NCBI GenBank assembly: GCA_016184205.1
Contig: JACPDD010000022.1
Coordinates: 1 to 28,454, forward strand
Direction: 5' to 3'
From: Candidatus Levyibacteriota bacterium
GTDB taxonomy: Bacteria; Patescibacteriota; Microgenomatia; Levybacterales; UBA12049
DNA: 28,454 nt
Part shown: piece after piece, positions 8,786 through 16,764 of the stretch
Layout of the letters: every line of letters starts with the position of its first letter
Numbering within the stretch: position 1 is the stretch's first letter
Notes under the pieces: model-generated
Database searches by the model: none
What the model was told of the DNA's origin: nothing
Seen by the model: the letters and a program-made list of their open reading frames with translations, nothing else
Program-made: the position numbers and the translations under genes

Positions 8786-8959
8786 ATGGATAAAGAAAAT
8801 CTACCGGCAGTAGAAACTACAGAGTTGGGGATTGATCCAAGAAATGCCTGGGCTATCATACCCCTTGACAGACAGGAAGGATTACGACAAGCCCTCTTTA
8901 ATATTGCCCGAACACGAATAGAAGCCTTGAATAGCTCGCGACATCTTCCTCTGCCATAA
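8786..8959 (+). CDS. Small hypothetical protein, 57 aa
   Basis: Open frame of 57 codons plus stop, starting MDKENLPAVETTELGIDPRN and ending RHLPLP. It starts 4 nt after the nth stop and ends 41 nt before alaS, so it fills the gap between them. No transmembrane segment, Cys cluster or known motif is visible; the middle (GLRQALFNIARTRIEALN) could form an amphipathic helix. There is no clear Shine-Dalgarno, so translation would rely on coupling to nth. Product not recognised. It could be a chance frame, but the tight fit between neighbours favours a real small gene. Confidence 0.4.
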   Translation: MDKENLPAVETTELGIDPRNAWAIIPLDRQEGLRQALFNIARTRIEALNSSRHLPLP

Positions 8960-8983
8960 AACCATTTCTGAGGCTTTGATTCA

Positions 8984-8992
8984 TGCTATAAT
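8984..8992 (+). promoter_or_regulatory. Extended -10 promoter of alaS, near-leaderless
   Basis: TGCTATAAT ends 8 nt before the alaS ATG at 9001, so the transcript would begin within one or two bases of the start codon. No Shine-Dalgarno lies in between, and the -35 is poor. Confidence 0.65.
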
Positions 8993-9000
8993 AGAGCACG

Positions 9001-10851
9001 ATGACAGCGTCCGATATTCTTCAAAGGTATATTTCTTTTTTTGAAAACAAAGAACACGTAAGAATTCCAAATTCTTCGCTTGTTCCTCAGAATGACCCGA
9101 CCACGCTTTTTACTTCTTCAGGAATGCAACCTCTTGTTCCATATCTTTTGGGCGAACCTCACCCCAGTGGCAAAAGATTAGTTAATGTCCAAAACTGCTT
9201 CCGCGCTAAGGACATTGATGAGGTTGGAGACAACAGACATACAACTTTTTTTAGAATGCTTGGCAACTGGTCTTTAGGAGATTATTTTAAAGCCGAGCAG
9301 ATTCCCTGGTTTTGGGAGTTCTTAACTTCCGAACTTAAACTCCCTGCGCAAAAATTATATGTTAGCGTTTTTAACGGGTTCAATGATATTGAGAAGGATA
9401 CAGAGTCAGAACAAATCTGGAAAAAGATTTTTGAAGATGTAGGACTCGATGCACGCGAAAGGATACATTTTTACGGAGTTGATAAAAACTGGTGGTCAAG
9501 AGCTGGGCTCCCCCAGGATATGCCGGAAGGAGAACCAGGAGGACCGGATACAGAAGTGTTTTTTGACTTTGGAACCACACATGATAAAAAATTCGGGGAA
9601 AGCTGTAATCCTAATTGCCAATGTGGAAGATTTCTAGAAATTGGGAACTCTGTTTTTATGCAGTACATAAAAAGAAATGGAGCATTTCAAGAGTTGCCTA
9701 ACCGCAATGTTGATTTTGGAGGAGGGCTCGAAAGGCTCTTGGCAGTTGTAGAAAATCAAAACGATATTTTTGAAACTTCACTGCTTAGTCCCGTTATAAA
9801 AGAAGTTGAAAAGACAACAGGCCAATCTTACGCCGAAAACAAGAAAATGAGAATCATTACAGATCATTTTGTTGCGTCATCTTTCATAATCGCAAATGAC
9901 GTTGAGCCCTCGAACAAAGAACAGGGATACATACTAAGGAGGCTACTCCGCCGTGGCATAGACAACTTGAGTGAAATTGGCGCCTCTGATGTGACCCCTA
10001 TTCTTGAGTCTATAGCTTCACAATATAAAGATACAGATGAGAAACTGAAAGAAAAATTTGAAAAGATTAAAGGAGTTGTTTTAGAAGAACAGCAAGGCTA
10101 CAAAGAGACACAAGAAAGAGCAAAGGCATTCATTCAGAAAAAATATCCTTCGGCAGGCTCAGGACAAGTTCCTTCGACAGCTTCCTCCAAAGGCGGACAG
10201 GCAGGACAAGCAATCGGAGATGAGTTAATGGGCGTTACGAAAATTTCAGCAGAAGATGCGTTTGTTTTGTACTCTACTCATGGGCTTTCCCCCGCTCAAA
10301 TAAAAAGCCTGGGACTTGTCTTTAACAACCAAGAATTTGCAAGAAAAATTCAGGAGCATCAGCAAATTTCAAGGGCCGGTGCAACTCAAAAATTCGCAGG
10401 CGGACTTGCAGACCATTCGCAGAAGTCGATTTTGGGACACACGGCAACTCATCTTCTCCACCAGGCCTTGCGAGATATTTTGGGAGACAAGGTTCATCAA
10501 ACCGGTTCCAATATAACTTCCGAACGGCTACGATTTGATTTCAACTATGACAAACCTTTGACAGATGATGAGATTAAAAAACTGGAAGACACAGTAAATG
10601 AAAAGATTAAAGAAAATTTACACGTTCACTTTGAAATGATACCACTAAAAAAAGCTTTGGCCATAGGAGCAATTGGCTTATTTGACAAAAAGTATCAGGA
10701 AGAGGTAAAAGTATATTTTATAGGAGAGTACTCAAAAGAATTTTGCGGGGGTCCTCATGTCAATTTTACAGGAGAGATAAAAAGGTTTAATATAATAAAA
10801 CAGGAAAGTATTGGGCAAGGTCTTAGAAGAATTTATGCCCAGGTCGGCTAA
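9001..10851 (+). CDS. alaS: Alanyl-tRNA synthetase, short form without the C-terminal domain
   Basis: Charges tRNA-Ala. The 616-residue protein has the class II catalytic core (NSSLVPQNDPTTLFTSSGMQ; FRMLGNWSLGDYF; NVDFGGGLERLLAV) and the tRNA-recognition part (GYILRRLLRRGI). The editing domain has HTATH (H480, H484) and CGGPH (C582, H586), all four metal-binding residues. It ends right after the editing domain (GLRRIYAQVG), so the C-Ala oligomerisation domain present in the usual ~870-residue bacterial enzyme is missing; the end is a clean stop overlapping the next ATG by one base. Residues ~382-404 (PSAGSGQVPSTASSKGGQAG) are low-complexity, match no AlaRS feature, and come from repeat-like GC-rich DNA. 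Its own promoter lies directly upstream. Confidence 0.96.
   Translation: MTASDILQRYISFFENKEHVRIPNSSLVPQNDPTTLFTSSGMQPLVPYLLGEPHPSGKRLVNVQNCFRAKDIDEVGDNRHTTFFRMLGNWSLGDYFKAEQIPWFWEFLTSELKLPAQKLYVSVFNGFNDIEKDTESEQIWKKIFEDVGLDARERIHFYGVDKNWWSRAGLPQDMPEGEPGGPDTEVFFDFGTTHDKKFGESCNPNCQCGRFLEIGNSVFMQYIKRNGAFQELPNRNVDFGGGLERLLAVVENQNDIFETSLLSPVIKEVEKTTGQSYAENKKMRIITDHFVASSFIIANDVEPSNKEQGYILRRLLRRGIDNLSEIGASDVTPILESIASQYKDTDEKLKEKFEKIKGVVLEEQQGYKETQERAKAFIQKKYPSAGSGQVPSTASSKGGQAGQAIGDELMGVTKISAEDAFVLYSTHGLSPAQIKSLGLVFNNQEFARKIQEHQQISRAGATQKFAGGLADHSQKSILGHTATHLLHQALRDILGDKVHQTGSNITSERLRFDFNYDKPLTDDEIKKLEDTVNEKIKENLHVHFEMIPLKKALAIGAIGLFDKKYQEEVKVYFIGEYSKEFCGGPHVNFTGEIKRFNIIKQESIGQGLRRIYAQVG
10146..10211 (+). 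repeat. Repeat-like GC-rich insertion inside alaS
   Basis: The stretch carries CCTTCGGCAGGCTCAGGACA, followed by a second related unit CCTTCGACAG...GGCAGGACAAG. It encodes a Ser/Gly/Gln-rich linker between conserved domains, in frame. GGCAGGACA recurs in the tail of the DHH gene (24476-24500 region). I recall this kind of motif as a common dispersed repeat in draft genomes, but that is memory and not a search. Confidence 0.55.
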
Positions 10852-13142
10852 TGAAAATATCCCTCCCGTTTTTAGATAAAAAAGAAACTCTTTCATATTT
10901 TTTGGTTTTAGTGCTTAGAAACAATAAAGCGAGTGCTGTTATTTTTGAAGAAGCCGGCGGTACAATAAAAGTAGTTAACCAAGCTTCGGAAAGCTTTGCG
11001 GACTCCATAGAGAGCGCGTCGGAAGAAGATTTTTTAGATGTTCTGGATAAGGCAATTTCAAAAGCCGAGAGTATACTTTCTGACAATGTTGAAACCCAAA
11101 AAACGATATTTGGAGTAAAAGAGGGTTGGGTTGAAGATAGTAGAATCAAAAAAGAATATTTAGCCAAGCTAAAGAAGGCAAGCGATGAGTTGGATCTTGT
11201 TCCAATTGGTTTTTTAATAACAACTGAGGCAATAGCTCATCTTTTGGCAAAAGAAGAAGGTGCGCCTGTCTCGGCAATTCTTGCAGAAGTAGACAGAGAT
11301 TACGTTTCCGTTTCTCTAATAAGAGCAGGAAAAGTTGTTGAAACAAAAACTTCAAAACTTGAAGGAAAAGCTCCGGATACGGTTGACACACTTCTTAAGC
11401 ATTTTGAAAATGTTGAAGTTTTCCCTTCTCGAGTAATTATTTTTGGGGCAGATATAGATTTGACGCAAGATTTTATAAGTCATGCGTGGAGCAAAACTCT
11501 TCCCTTTTTGCATCTTCCACAAATAAGCAACCTTGAACAGGGATTTGATGCAAAAGCAGTTTTGTCCGGCGCCGCATCAGAAATGGGATTTCAGGTTTTG
11601 GGAGAAAGCCCAAGGGAAGGAAAAGCCCAAGAAGAAACTCCGGCTGAAACAAATGAAGCACCCAAGGGGGAAGAAGAAGTGTCGCCTGTTGAAGAAGAGA
11701 CGATAGAGAAAAAGACATCAACCGCAAAAAGCTTGGAAGAGTCTGACTCTTTTGGATTTATAAAAGAGCAGGACATTGCCGATGTTAGGACTTCCGAAAG
11801 CATGGCCCCAGAACAAGAAGCCGAGGATTACGTAACTACCACGGCCGGAGCAATCCAGGAAATTCCGCAAGAGTTGCAAGTCGAACAATCCGAAAGTAAA
11901 CCTTTAAGCTCAAACGCGTCAATTCTGCTCACTGGCGCAAAAAAAGTATTAGGTAAGGTTTTGGCAGTTACAAGAAGATCTGCTTCAAAAAGATATACAT
12001 TTTCAAAAGGCAATAAGTTTACACTTTTACCGCTTGGAATTTTTGTCATTTTTGTTGTGACGTTGATTTTATACTTCTTTGGACGTAGTGCCGTTGTAAC
12101 CCTTAACATTGACGCTAGAAAAATAAGCCAAACTAGAGATGTTACTTTTTCTCCTGTCTTACCAACGGATGCAAGTAAAAATATAATAGCCGCACAGTTT
12201 GTTGACATAACAGAAAATGGAAGCGTATCTACAAATGCTACCGGCAAAAAGGACATAGGCACTCCTGCAAAAGGAACCGTAACAATGTTTAACAATGGCG
12301 ATGGTTCGGTAACGTTTCCGAAAGGAACAATTATCACCTCATCAAATAATTTAAAGTTTACTCTTGATAAAGATATCCTAGTTGCTTCGCCTTCTGGTGA
12401 TGCAAGCAACCCATCACCTGGGACAGCTAATGTATCAGTAACTGCAAATGATATAGGCACTCAACAAAACTTACCCTCTAACACAAAGTTCAGTGTTGGA
12501 ACAAACCCCCTTGCTGTCTATGCTGCAAAAAATGATAACCCCTTCTCTGGTGGAACTAAGAAGAGCATAACTGTTGTTTCAAGTATAGACATTGCCAAGC
12601 TTGAAAGTGACTTGGCTAAAAATCTTGAAGAAAAGGCAAAAGATGATATTGTCAAAAAAATATCAGGCGAAAAAATCCTCCTTCCTGTTTTTGCTAGCCA
12701 TACCTTAAGCAAAAAAGACTTTAATAAAAAAGAGGGAGACGAGGCGAGCCAAGTAACTCTTAAAGCAGACGTTAACTTTAAAAGTATTGCTTATAGCAAA
12801 AGCGACATGGTTTCGTTTGCAAAAGAGGCTTTAAAAGAAGATATCAGCAATCTTGCCCTTAACGAAGGGGGCATCTCTACAGATGTAAGAGAAATTAAAA
12901 AAGTACAAGGAAATGATGTTTTAACTTCTCTTGAAATTTCCGGTTTACTTCTGCCAAGAATTGAACAACAAAATTTGGCAAAAGAAATAAGCGGAAAAAG
13001 CACTAAGTTTGCGGAGAATTTTTTAACCAGTATAGGTCAGGTATCTAGTGCAACAGTTAAAATATCTCCCAACATTCCTCTTCTGCCCAAAAATCTTCCC
13101 GGTGCGGGAAAGATAAAGTTTGAGATCAAGTCTAATGAGTAA
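10851..13142 (+). CDS. Membrane protein: ASKHA/PilM-like cytoplasmic domain fused to a baseplate-J-like ectodomain
   Basis: 763 residues, function unknown. Residues 1-~250 have an alternating alpha/beta pattern resembling PilM/FtsA-type ASKHA folds (e.g. FLVLVLRNNKASAVIFEEAG, then SAILAEVDRDYVSVSLIRAGK, and RVIIFGADIDL). Residues ~250-370 are an acidic, Glu/Ser-rich linker. One transmembrane helix lies at about 391-411 (LGIFVIFVVTLILYFF). The ~350 residues after it are probably outside the cell and include a segment (PAKGTVTMFNNGDGSVTFPKG...) like the baseplate J/gp47-type repeats annotated in CPR proteins. It overlaps the alaS stop by one base and the sortase start by eight, so it belongs to this operon. 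The sortase next door suggests a role in surface assembly, but no sorting motif is seen here. Domain calls rest on pattern only. Confidence 0.6.
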   Translation: MKISLPFLDKKETLSYFLVLVLRNNKASAVIFEEAGGTIKVVNQASESFADSIESASEEDFLDVLDKAISKAESILSDNVETQKTIFGVKEGWVEDSRIKKEYLAKLKKASDELDLVPIGFLITTEAIAHLLAKEEGAPVSAILAEVDRDYVSVSLIRAGKVVETKTSKLEGKAPDTVDTLLKHFENVEVFPSRVIIFGADIDLTQDFISHAWSKTLPFLHLPQISNLEQGFDAKAVLSGAASEMGFQVLGESPREGKAQEETPAETNEAPKGEEEVSPVEEETIEKKTSTAKSLEESDSFGFIKEQDIADVRTSESMAPEQEAEDYVTTTAGAIQEIPQELQVEQSESKPLSSNASILLTGAKKVLGKVLAVTRRSASKRYTFSKGNKFTLLPLGIFVIFVVTLILYFFGRSAVVTLNIDARKISQTRDVTFSPVLPTDASKNIIAAQFVDITENGSVSTNATGKKDIGTPAKGTVTMFNNGDGSVTFPKGTIITSSNNLKFTLDKDILVASPSGDASNPSPGTANVSVTANDIGTQQNLPSNTKFSVGTNPLAVYAAKNDNPFSGGTKKSITVVSSIDIAKLESDLAKNLEEKAKDDIVKKISGEKILLPVFASHTLSKKDFNKKEGDEASQVTLKADVNFKSIAYSKSDMVSFAKEALKEDISNLALNEGGISTDVREIKKVQGNDVLTSLEISGLLLPRIEQQNLAKEISGKSTKFAENFLTSIGQVSSATVKISPNIPLLPKNLPGAGKIKFEIKSNE

Positions 13143-13863
13143 GATTTACTATAAAAAGAAAAACAAATTAAACTATAAAAAGTTTACAAAGGGCTTAGGA
13201 ATTGGACTTTTCCTACTGGGCGCTCTGGTATCTTTTTATGTATTTTCTCCTCTTATTCTATGGCAAATATACTCCGTTCCCTCCCTATCCTCAGGAAATA
13301 TTAAAGCTCCCATTCCAAGAAGTAGAGTGGTCAATTCTCAGGTTTTTGGAAGCCTTGTTGCAGGAGCTTTAAATTCCATCTCTGGTGTAGATTATACAAA
13401 TGCTAAAAACTGGTTTCCAGGATATAAGACTCAAGAAAATTTAGCAAAATCTCCATCTTATACCATCTCAATTCCCTCAATTGACATTAAAGACGCCAAT
13501 GTTTCAACAAGTGATTATGACTTATCTAAACATTTGGTAAATTATCAGGGGACATCGACTCCCCCAAATTCCGGCAATGCTGTAATATTCGGACATTCAA
13601 CTCTTCCCCAGCTTTTTTCTGCAAATGACTACAAAACTATTCTGGCAAACGCGGTAAAGCTCAAGATTGGGGATGAAATTCTTGCAAAAGTTGATGGAGT
13701 CACTTATAAATATAACATCTATACTATATATGTTGTTGATGCGCAGGACACATCTTTATTTGGCCAAACTTATGATAATTCATACCTTACTCTTGTTACC
13801 TGCACTCCCCCCGGAACTACATGGAAAAGGCTTGTTATAAAAGCAAAACTTGAGAGGATTTAA
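13135..13863 (+). CDS. Sortase (class D/E-like), membrane-anchored
   Basis: Cysteine transpeptidase predicted to attach surface proteins outside the membrane. 242 residues from the ATG at 13135, which overlaps the upstream stop; a TTG 15 bases earlier would add five residues and is less likely. A basic N terminus is followed by one membrane helix (GLGIGLFLLGALVSFYVFSPLI) and then the sortase fold starting TISIPSIDIKDANV. The catalytic triad is visible: H154 (FGHS), C223 (LVTCTPPGT) and R232 (WKRLVI). The subclass is uncertain. It sits between the ASKHA/ectodomain protein and the AMP-phosphorylase-like gene. No LPxTG-like substrate is encoded in the window. Confidence 0.9.
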   Translation: MSKIYYKKKNKLNYKKFTKGLGIGLFLLGALVSFYVFSPLILWQIYSVPSLSSGNIKAPIPRSRVVNSQVFGSLVAGALNSISGVDYTNAKNWFPGYKTQENLAKSPSYTISIPSIDIKDANVSTSDYDLSKHLVNYQGTSTPPNSGNAVIFGHSTLPQLFSANDYKTILANAVKLKIGDEILAKVDGVTYKYNIYTIYVVDAQDTSLFGQTYDNSYLTLVTCTPPGTTWKRLVIKAKLERI

Positions 13864-13886
13864 TACTGAAAGGGTGTTTTTAACAT

Positions 13887-15179
13887 ATGGATTCATCTGA
13901 CGAAGCACAATTACAACAACGAGCAGTTGAGGCAATCAGAAAAAAACTGGTTGGCAAAAAACTGAGCTATAAAGATGTCTATACTGTAATGGATGAGATA
14001 GTAAATAAGAGGCTTGGAGATGTCTTAACCACATATTTTGCCGCTTCCGGTTATTCCAAGGGTTTTTCTAATCAAGAACTCTACTTCCTAACAAAAGCGA
14101 TGGTTGAAACGGGAGACAGATTGAAATTTAAAGGGATAGTTGCTGACAAACACTCGATTGGTGGGGTTGCCGGAACAAGAACTACTCTTATTGTTGTACC
14201 TATTATTGCTGCTGCAGGATTTAAAATTCCCAAAAGTTCATCGCGTGCCATAACAACTCCCACAGGTACTGCAGATGACATGGAAATTTTAGCCCCAGTT
14301 GAACTGACTAAAGAAAAAATTTATGAGGTAGTTGCTAAAACAAATGGATGCCTAGTTTGGGGAGGAAAATTCAATTTAGCACCCGCCGATGACATTCTTA
14401 TAAATGTTGAGAAGCCTCTTCTTTTTGAGAGTTACGACAAGGTTTTGGTCTCAATCATGGCAAAGAAAATTGCGTTTGGCTCAAACCATGTAGTTATAGA
14501 TGTACCATATGGAAAAATGGTAAAAGTCCACAGTATAAAAGATGCAAAAATTCTTAAAAATAAATTTGAATATTTGGCTAAAAGATTTCATATAAAAATC
14601 CGCGTTATAATCAATAGGACAGATGAACCTGCAGGGCGCGGAATTGGTCCAATACTTGAAACACGAGAAGCACTTAGAGTCCTTCAGCAAAAACCAAATA
14701 AACCATTGGACCTTGAAATAAGAAGTCTAAATTTGTCAGCAAATCTTCTAGAGCTATGCTTAGAAGATTCTCCCCAAAGATTACAGGACGAGATTAAAGA
14801 AAAGTACGGAAATTGTTTTGGATGGGCAACTCGACTTCTTGAAGAAGGAACAGCTTTTAAAAAATTTGAGGAAATCATAAAAGCACAAGGGGGTAAAAAT
14901 AATATGGACAGCGAAGATTTAAAGCCTGGAAGCTTTTCTTTTGAGGTAAAAGCGGGAAAAAGGGGAGTCATCAAAAAGATAGATGGTATGAACTTAACTC
15001 TTGTTGCAAAAATGCTTGGCGCTCCGGTAGAAAAAGGTGCGGGAATCTACTTAAATAAAAAAATTGGGGAAAAATTTGAAAAGGGCGACACAGTATACAC
15101 ATTATTTGCTCAAACCGTGTATAATCTGGAAGAAACAAAAAAGGCCTTAGATAATTTTAAAATAATGGCTATAGCATGA
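13887..15179 (+). CDS. AMP phosphorylase / thymidine phosphorylase family enzyme
   Basis: Nucleoside phosphorylase II family; in archaea and CPR these convert AMP (or other NMPs) plus phosphate to base and ribose-1,5-bisphosphate, feeding nucleotide salvage. 430 residues. Phosphate and substrate motifs: DKHSIGG (D87-G93), SSSRAIT starting at S117, and TGTADDMEILAP. These match the archaeal AMP phosphorylase wording (SIGG, SSRAIT) better than classical DeoA (STGG). The protein is shorter than the ~500-residue archaeal enzymes and appears to lack their extra N-terminal domain. The C-terminal swapped domain is present (SFEVKAGKRGVIKKIDG). A weak AAAGGG lies 13 nt upstream. Its stop overlaps the mltG start (ATGA). 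E2b2 isomerase and RuBisCO, the usual partners, are not in the window, so the substrate is uncertain. Confidence 0.85.
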   Translation: MDSSDEAQLQQRAVEAIRKKLVGKKLSYKDVYTVMDEIVNKRLGDVLTTYFAASGYSKGFSNQELYFLTKAMVETGDRLKFKGIVADKHSIGGVAGTRTTLIVVPIIAAAGFKIPKSSSRAITTPTGTADDMEILAPVELTKEKIYEVVAKTNGCLVWGGKFNLAPADDILINVEKPLLFESYDKVLVSIMAKKIAFGSNHVVIDVPYGKMVKVHSIKDAKILKNKFEYLAKRFHIKIRVIINRTDEPAGRGIGPILETREALRVLQQKPNKPLDLEIRSLNLSANLLELCLEDSPQRLQDEIKEKYGNCFGWATRLLEEGTAFKKFEEIIKAQGGKNNMDSEDLKPGSFSFEVKAGKRGVIKKIDGMNLTLVAKMLGAPVEKGAGIYLNKKIGEKFEKGDTVYTLFAQTVYNLEETKKALDNFKIMAIA

Positions 15180-16135
15180 AAAGATTATTAATTCTTATTA
15201 TTGTCATTCTCCTTTTTGTTGGTTTTGGCGTAGTTTGGTGGAAAATGGGAACCATGCCGGCAGACCCTAATAACAACGCGCCTCAAATATTTGTAATTGA
15301 ACGGGGAGCAGGAATGAGGCAGATCTCAAATGAACTGAAAAGCAAAGGATTGATCCGCGACCCAATTGTATTTTTCCTCCTTACAAAAAGGCTTGGACTT
15401 GATACAAAAATTCAGGCTGGCGACTTTAGACTAAATCCTTCAATGAGCGCCTTTGACATTGCTCAAAGCCTAACTCATGGAACTTTGGATATTTGGGTTA
15501 CGGTTCCGGAAGGACATAGAGCAGCCGAAATTGCAGATCTGCTTGAGAAATATATACCAACTTATGAAACTTCATGGAAAACTGCGCTTGGGGCAAAAGA
15601 GGGATATCTTTTCCCGGACACTTACCTCATTCCAAGAGAGGCTTCAGTGGACCAGATTATAACTTTAATGACAAATAATTTTGATAGCAAATATACAGAT
15701 CTACAAAGTAAGCAATCAACAAATAGAACCGAGAATGAAATCGTAACAATTGCTTCCCTTGTAGAACGTGAGGCAAAATTTGATAGAGATAGACCTCTTG
15801 TAGCATCGGTCATTTATAACAGACTTTCAGAGGGGATGGCTCTTCAAATTGACGCGACAGTTCAATATATACTTGGATATCAGCAAAGCGAAAAAAGCTG
15901 GTGGAAGAAAAATCTAACTTTTGATGATTTAAAAATATCTTCATCCTATAATACTTATGTCAACGCTGGGCTACCGCCTGGTCCTATTGCAAATCCGGGA
16001 AGTGCTGCAATTAAAGCTGCCTTAAATCCTGCAAAAACAAATTATCTCTATTACATATCCGATAAAAACAGTGTGAATCATTATGCAAGAACTCTTGAAG
16101 AGCACAATCAAAACAAAGAAAAGTATATAAAGTAG
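15176..16135 (+). CDS. mltG: Endolytic murein transglycosylase (MltG/YceG family)
   Basis: Cleaves nascent peptidoglycan glycan strands at the membrane and so sets strand length. 319 residues: an N-terminal membrane anchor (LLILIIVILLFVGFGVVWW), a LysM-like segment (FVIERGAGMRQISNELKSKGLI), then the YceG domain with catalytic Glu E197 in ASLVEREA, the conserved LQIDATVQYILG, and YNTYVNAGLPPGPIANPG near the end. Length is typical. The start overlaps the upstream stop by 4 bp, so it is translationally coupled to the phosphorylase gene. It is the last gene of the rightward run; the convergent YtxH-like gene ends 21 bp away, and I see no convincing terminator in the gap. Confidence 0.95.
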   Translation: MKRLLILIIVILLFVGFGVVWWKMGTMPADPNNNAPQIFVIERGAGMRQISNELKSKGLIRDPIVFFLLTKRLGLDTKIQAGDFRLNPSMSAFDIAQSLTHGTLDIWVTVPEGHRAAEIADLLEKYIPTYETSWKTALGAKEGYLFPDTYLIPREASVDQIITLMTNNFDSKYTDLQSKQSTNRTENEIVTIASLVEREAKFDRDRPLVASVIYNRLSEGMALQIDATVQYILGYQQSEKSWWKKNLTFDDLKISSSYNTYVNAGLPPGPIANPGSAAIKAALNPAKTNYLYYISDKNSVNHYARTLEEHNQNKEKYIK

Positions 16136-16156
16136 CAACTAATAAATAGCAGAAGC

Positions 16157-16453
16157 CTAGGATTTGGTGGGGCGGCGGAAGAAACGTCTTTTTGGGACGG
16201 CAGTCGCCTTCCCATTAGTCTTTGGAACTTCTTCCTCTTCAACTACTTTTGATTTTTTGATGGGTCTTTCCTCTTCTTCAACTATCTCCTCTTCTGCTTT
16301 CTCAATTATCTGGGATAATTCTCCAAAACCTTCTTCGGTTAAAGATTTTAGAATTCTTCTTCCCTTATCTGTCCCTAATAGAAATACCAGCGCTCCTCCT
16401 ATTAACATCCCAAACAAAAATCCGCCGCCGCTATTATTGCGATTATCACTCAT
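16157..16453 (-). CDS. YtxH-like membrane protein
   Basis: 98 residues. A Gly-rich hydrophobic segment near the N terminus (GGGFLFGMLIGGALVFLLGT) is followed by DKGRRILKSL, the pattern of the YtxH/gas-vesicle-protein-like family of small envelope proteins. The rest is an acidic helix (IIEKAEEEIVEEEE) and a basic end. Function is unknown; Bacillus relatives are general stress genes. Its start overlaps the upstream YtxG-like gene by 8 bp and has a strong Shine-Dalgarno, AAGGAGG, 7 nt before the ATG. Confidence 0.75.
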   Translation of the reverse strand: MSDNRNNSGGGFLFGMLIGGALVFLLGTDKGRRILKSLTEEGFGELSQIIEKAEEEIVEEEERPIKKSKVVEEEEVPKTNGKATAVPKRRFFRRPTKS

Positions 16454-16715
16454 TATGCTTCCTCCTTTTTGAATCTTTTTTAAAAATACCAGCTAGAGAT
16501 GCTCCTGTTTTAAGTCCCATGGCAAGAGCTGAGATGCTGGACAAGGGGGCTGAAACGCTTTCTGTTATTTGTCCTGCTTCATCTAATACTTTATTTGTTT
16601 TGACTATTGTCTGGCGGAGTTCCCGCAATACAAAAAACACCTGAGTTCCCAAAACTATAAGGAGGATAGTTAATGCGATTATTACTAAAAATAGTGCCGT
16701 CTGGGCAGGGTCCAT
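16446..16715 (-). CDS. YtxG/DUF948-like small membrane protein
   Basis: 89 residues. An N-terminal membrane helix (ALFLVIIALTILLIVLGTQVFFVL) is followed by a helical stretch RELRQTIVKTNKVLDEAGQITESV and a basic tail. This resembles the YtxG/DUF948 proteins that pair with YtxH in Bacillus. First gene of a two-gene unit with the YtxH-like gene; its promoter places transcription start only a few bases before the ATG, with no Shine-Dalgarno. Specific function unknown; likely envelope associated. Confidence 0.65.
   Translation of the reverse strand: MDPAQTALFLVIIALTILLIVLGTQVFFVLRELRQTIVKTNKVLDEAGQITESVSAPLSSISALAMGLKTGASLAGIFKKDSKRRKHNE
16461..16467 (-). promoter_or_regulatory. Shine-Dalgarno of the ytxH-like gene (AAGGAGG)
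   Basis: Full-consensus AAGGAGG lies 7 nt before the ATG, inside the end of the upstream gene. It shows that this organism uses Shine-Dalgarno initiation for internal operon genes, in contrast to its leaderless first genes. Confidence 0.75.
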
Positions 16716-16724
16716 AGCATTAAT

Positions 16725-16753
16725 ACACTAGCATCCGAATTGTTGTCTGTCAA
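16725..16753 (-). promoter_or_regulatory. Promoter of the ytxG-like gene
   Basis: Minus strand: consensus -35 TTGACA (16748-16753), a 17-bp spacer, and TAGTGT preceded by TGC (extended -10) at 16725-16730. The -10 ends 9 nt before the ATG at 16715, so the leader is very short. The -35 is the left edge of repeat copy B, as it is for rpoB at copy A. Confidence 0.55.
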
Positions 16754-16764
16754 GATAACAATTC
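16737..16764. repeat. Inverted repeat over the -35 of the ytxG-like promoter
   Basis: Arms GAATTGTTGTCT and AGATAACAATTC pair with one G-T mismatch around a GTCA centre. The -35 hexamer lies across the centre. The ATTGTT/AACAAT half-sites resemble those in the rpoB promoter palindrome, although the spacing differs. Operator role is inference. Confidence 0.45.

Noticed and set aside
13120..13134. Upstream TTG start for the sortase
   Set aside because: It adds five unremarkable residues; the ATG at 13135 overlaps the previous stop in the same way as other genes here.
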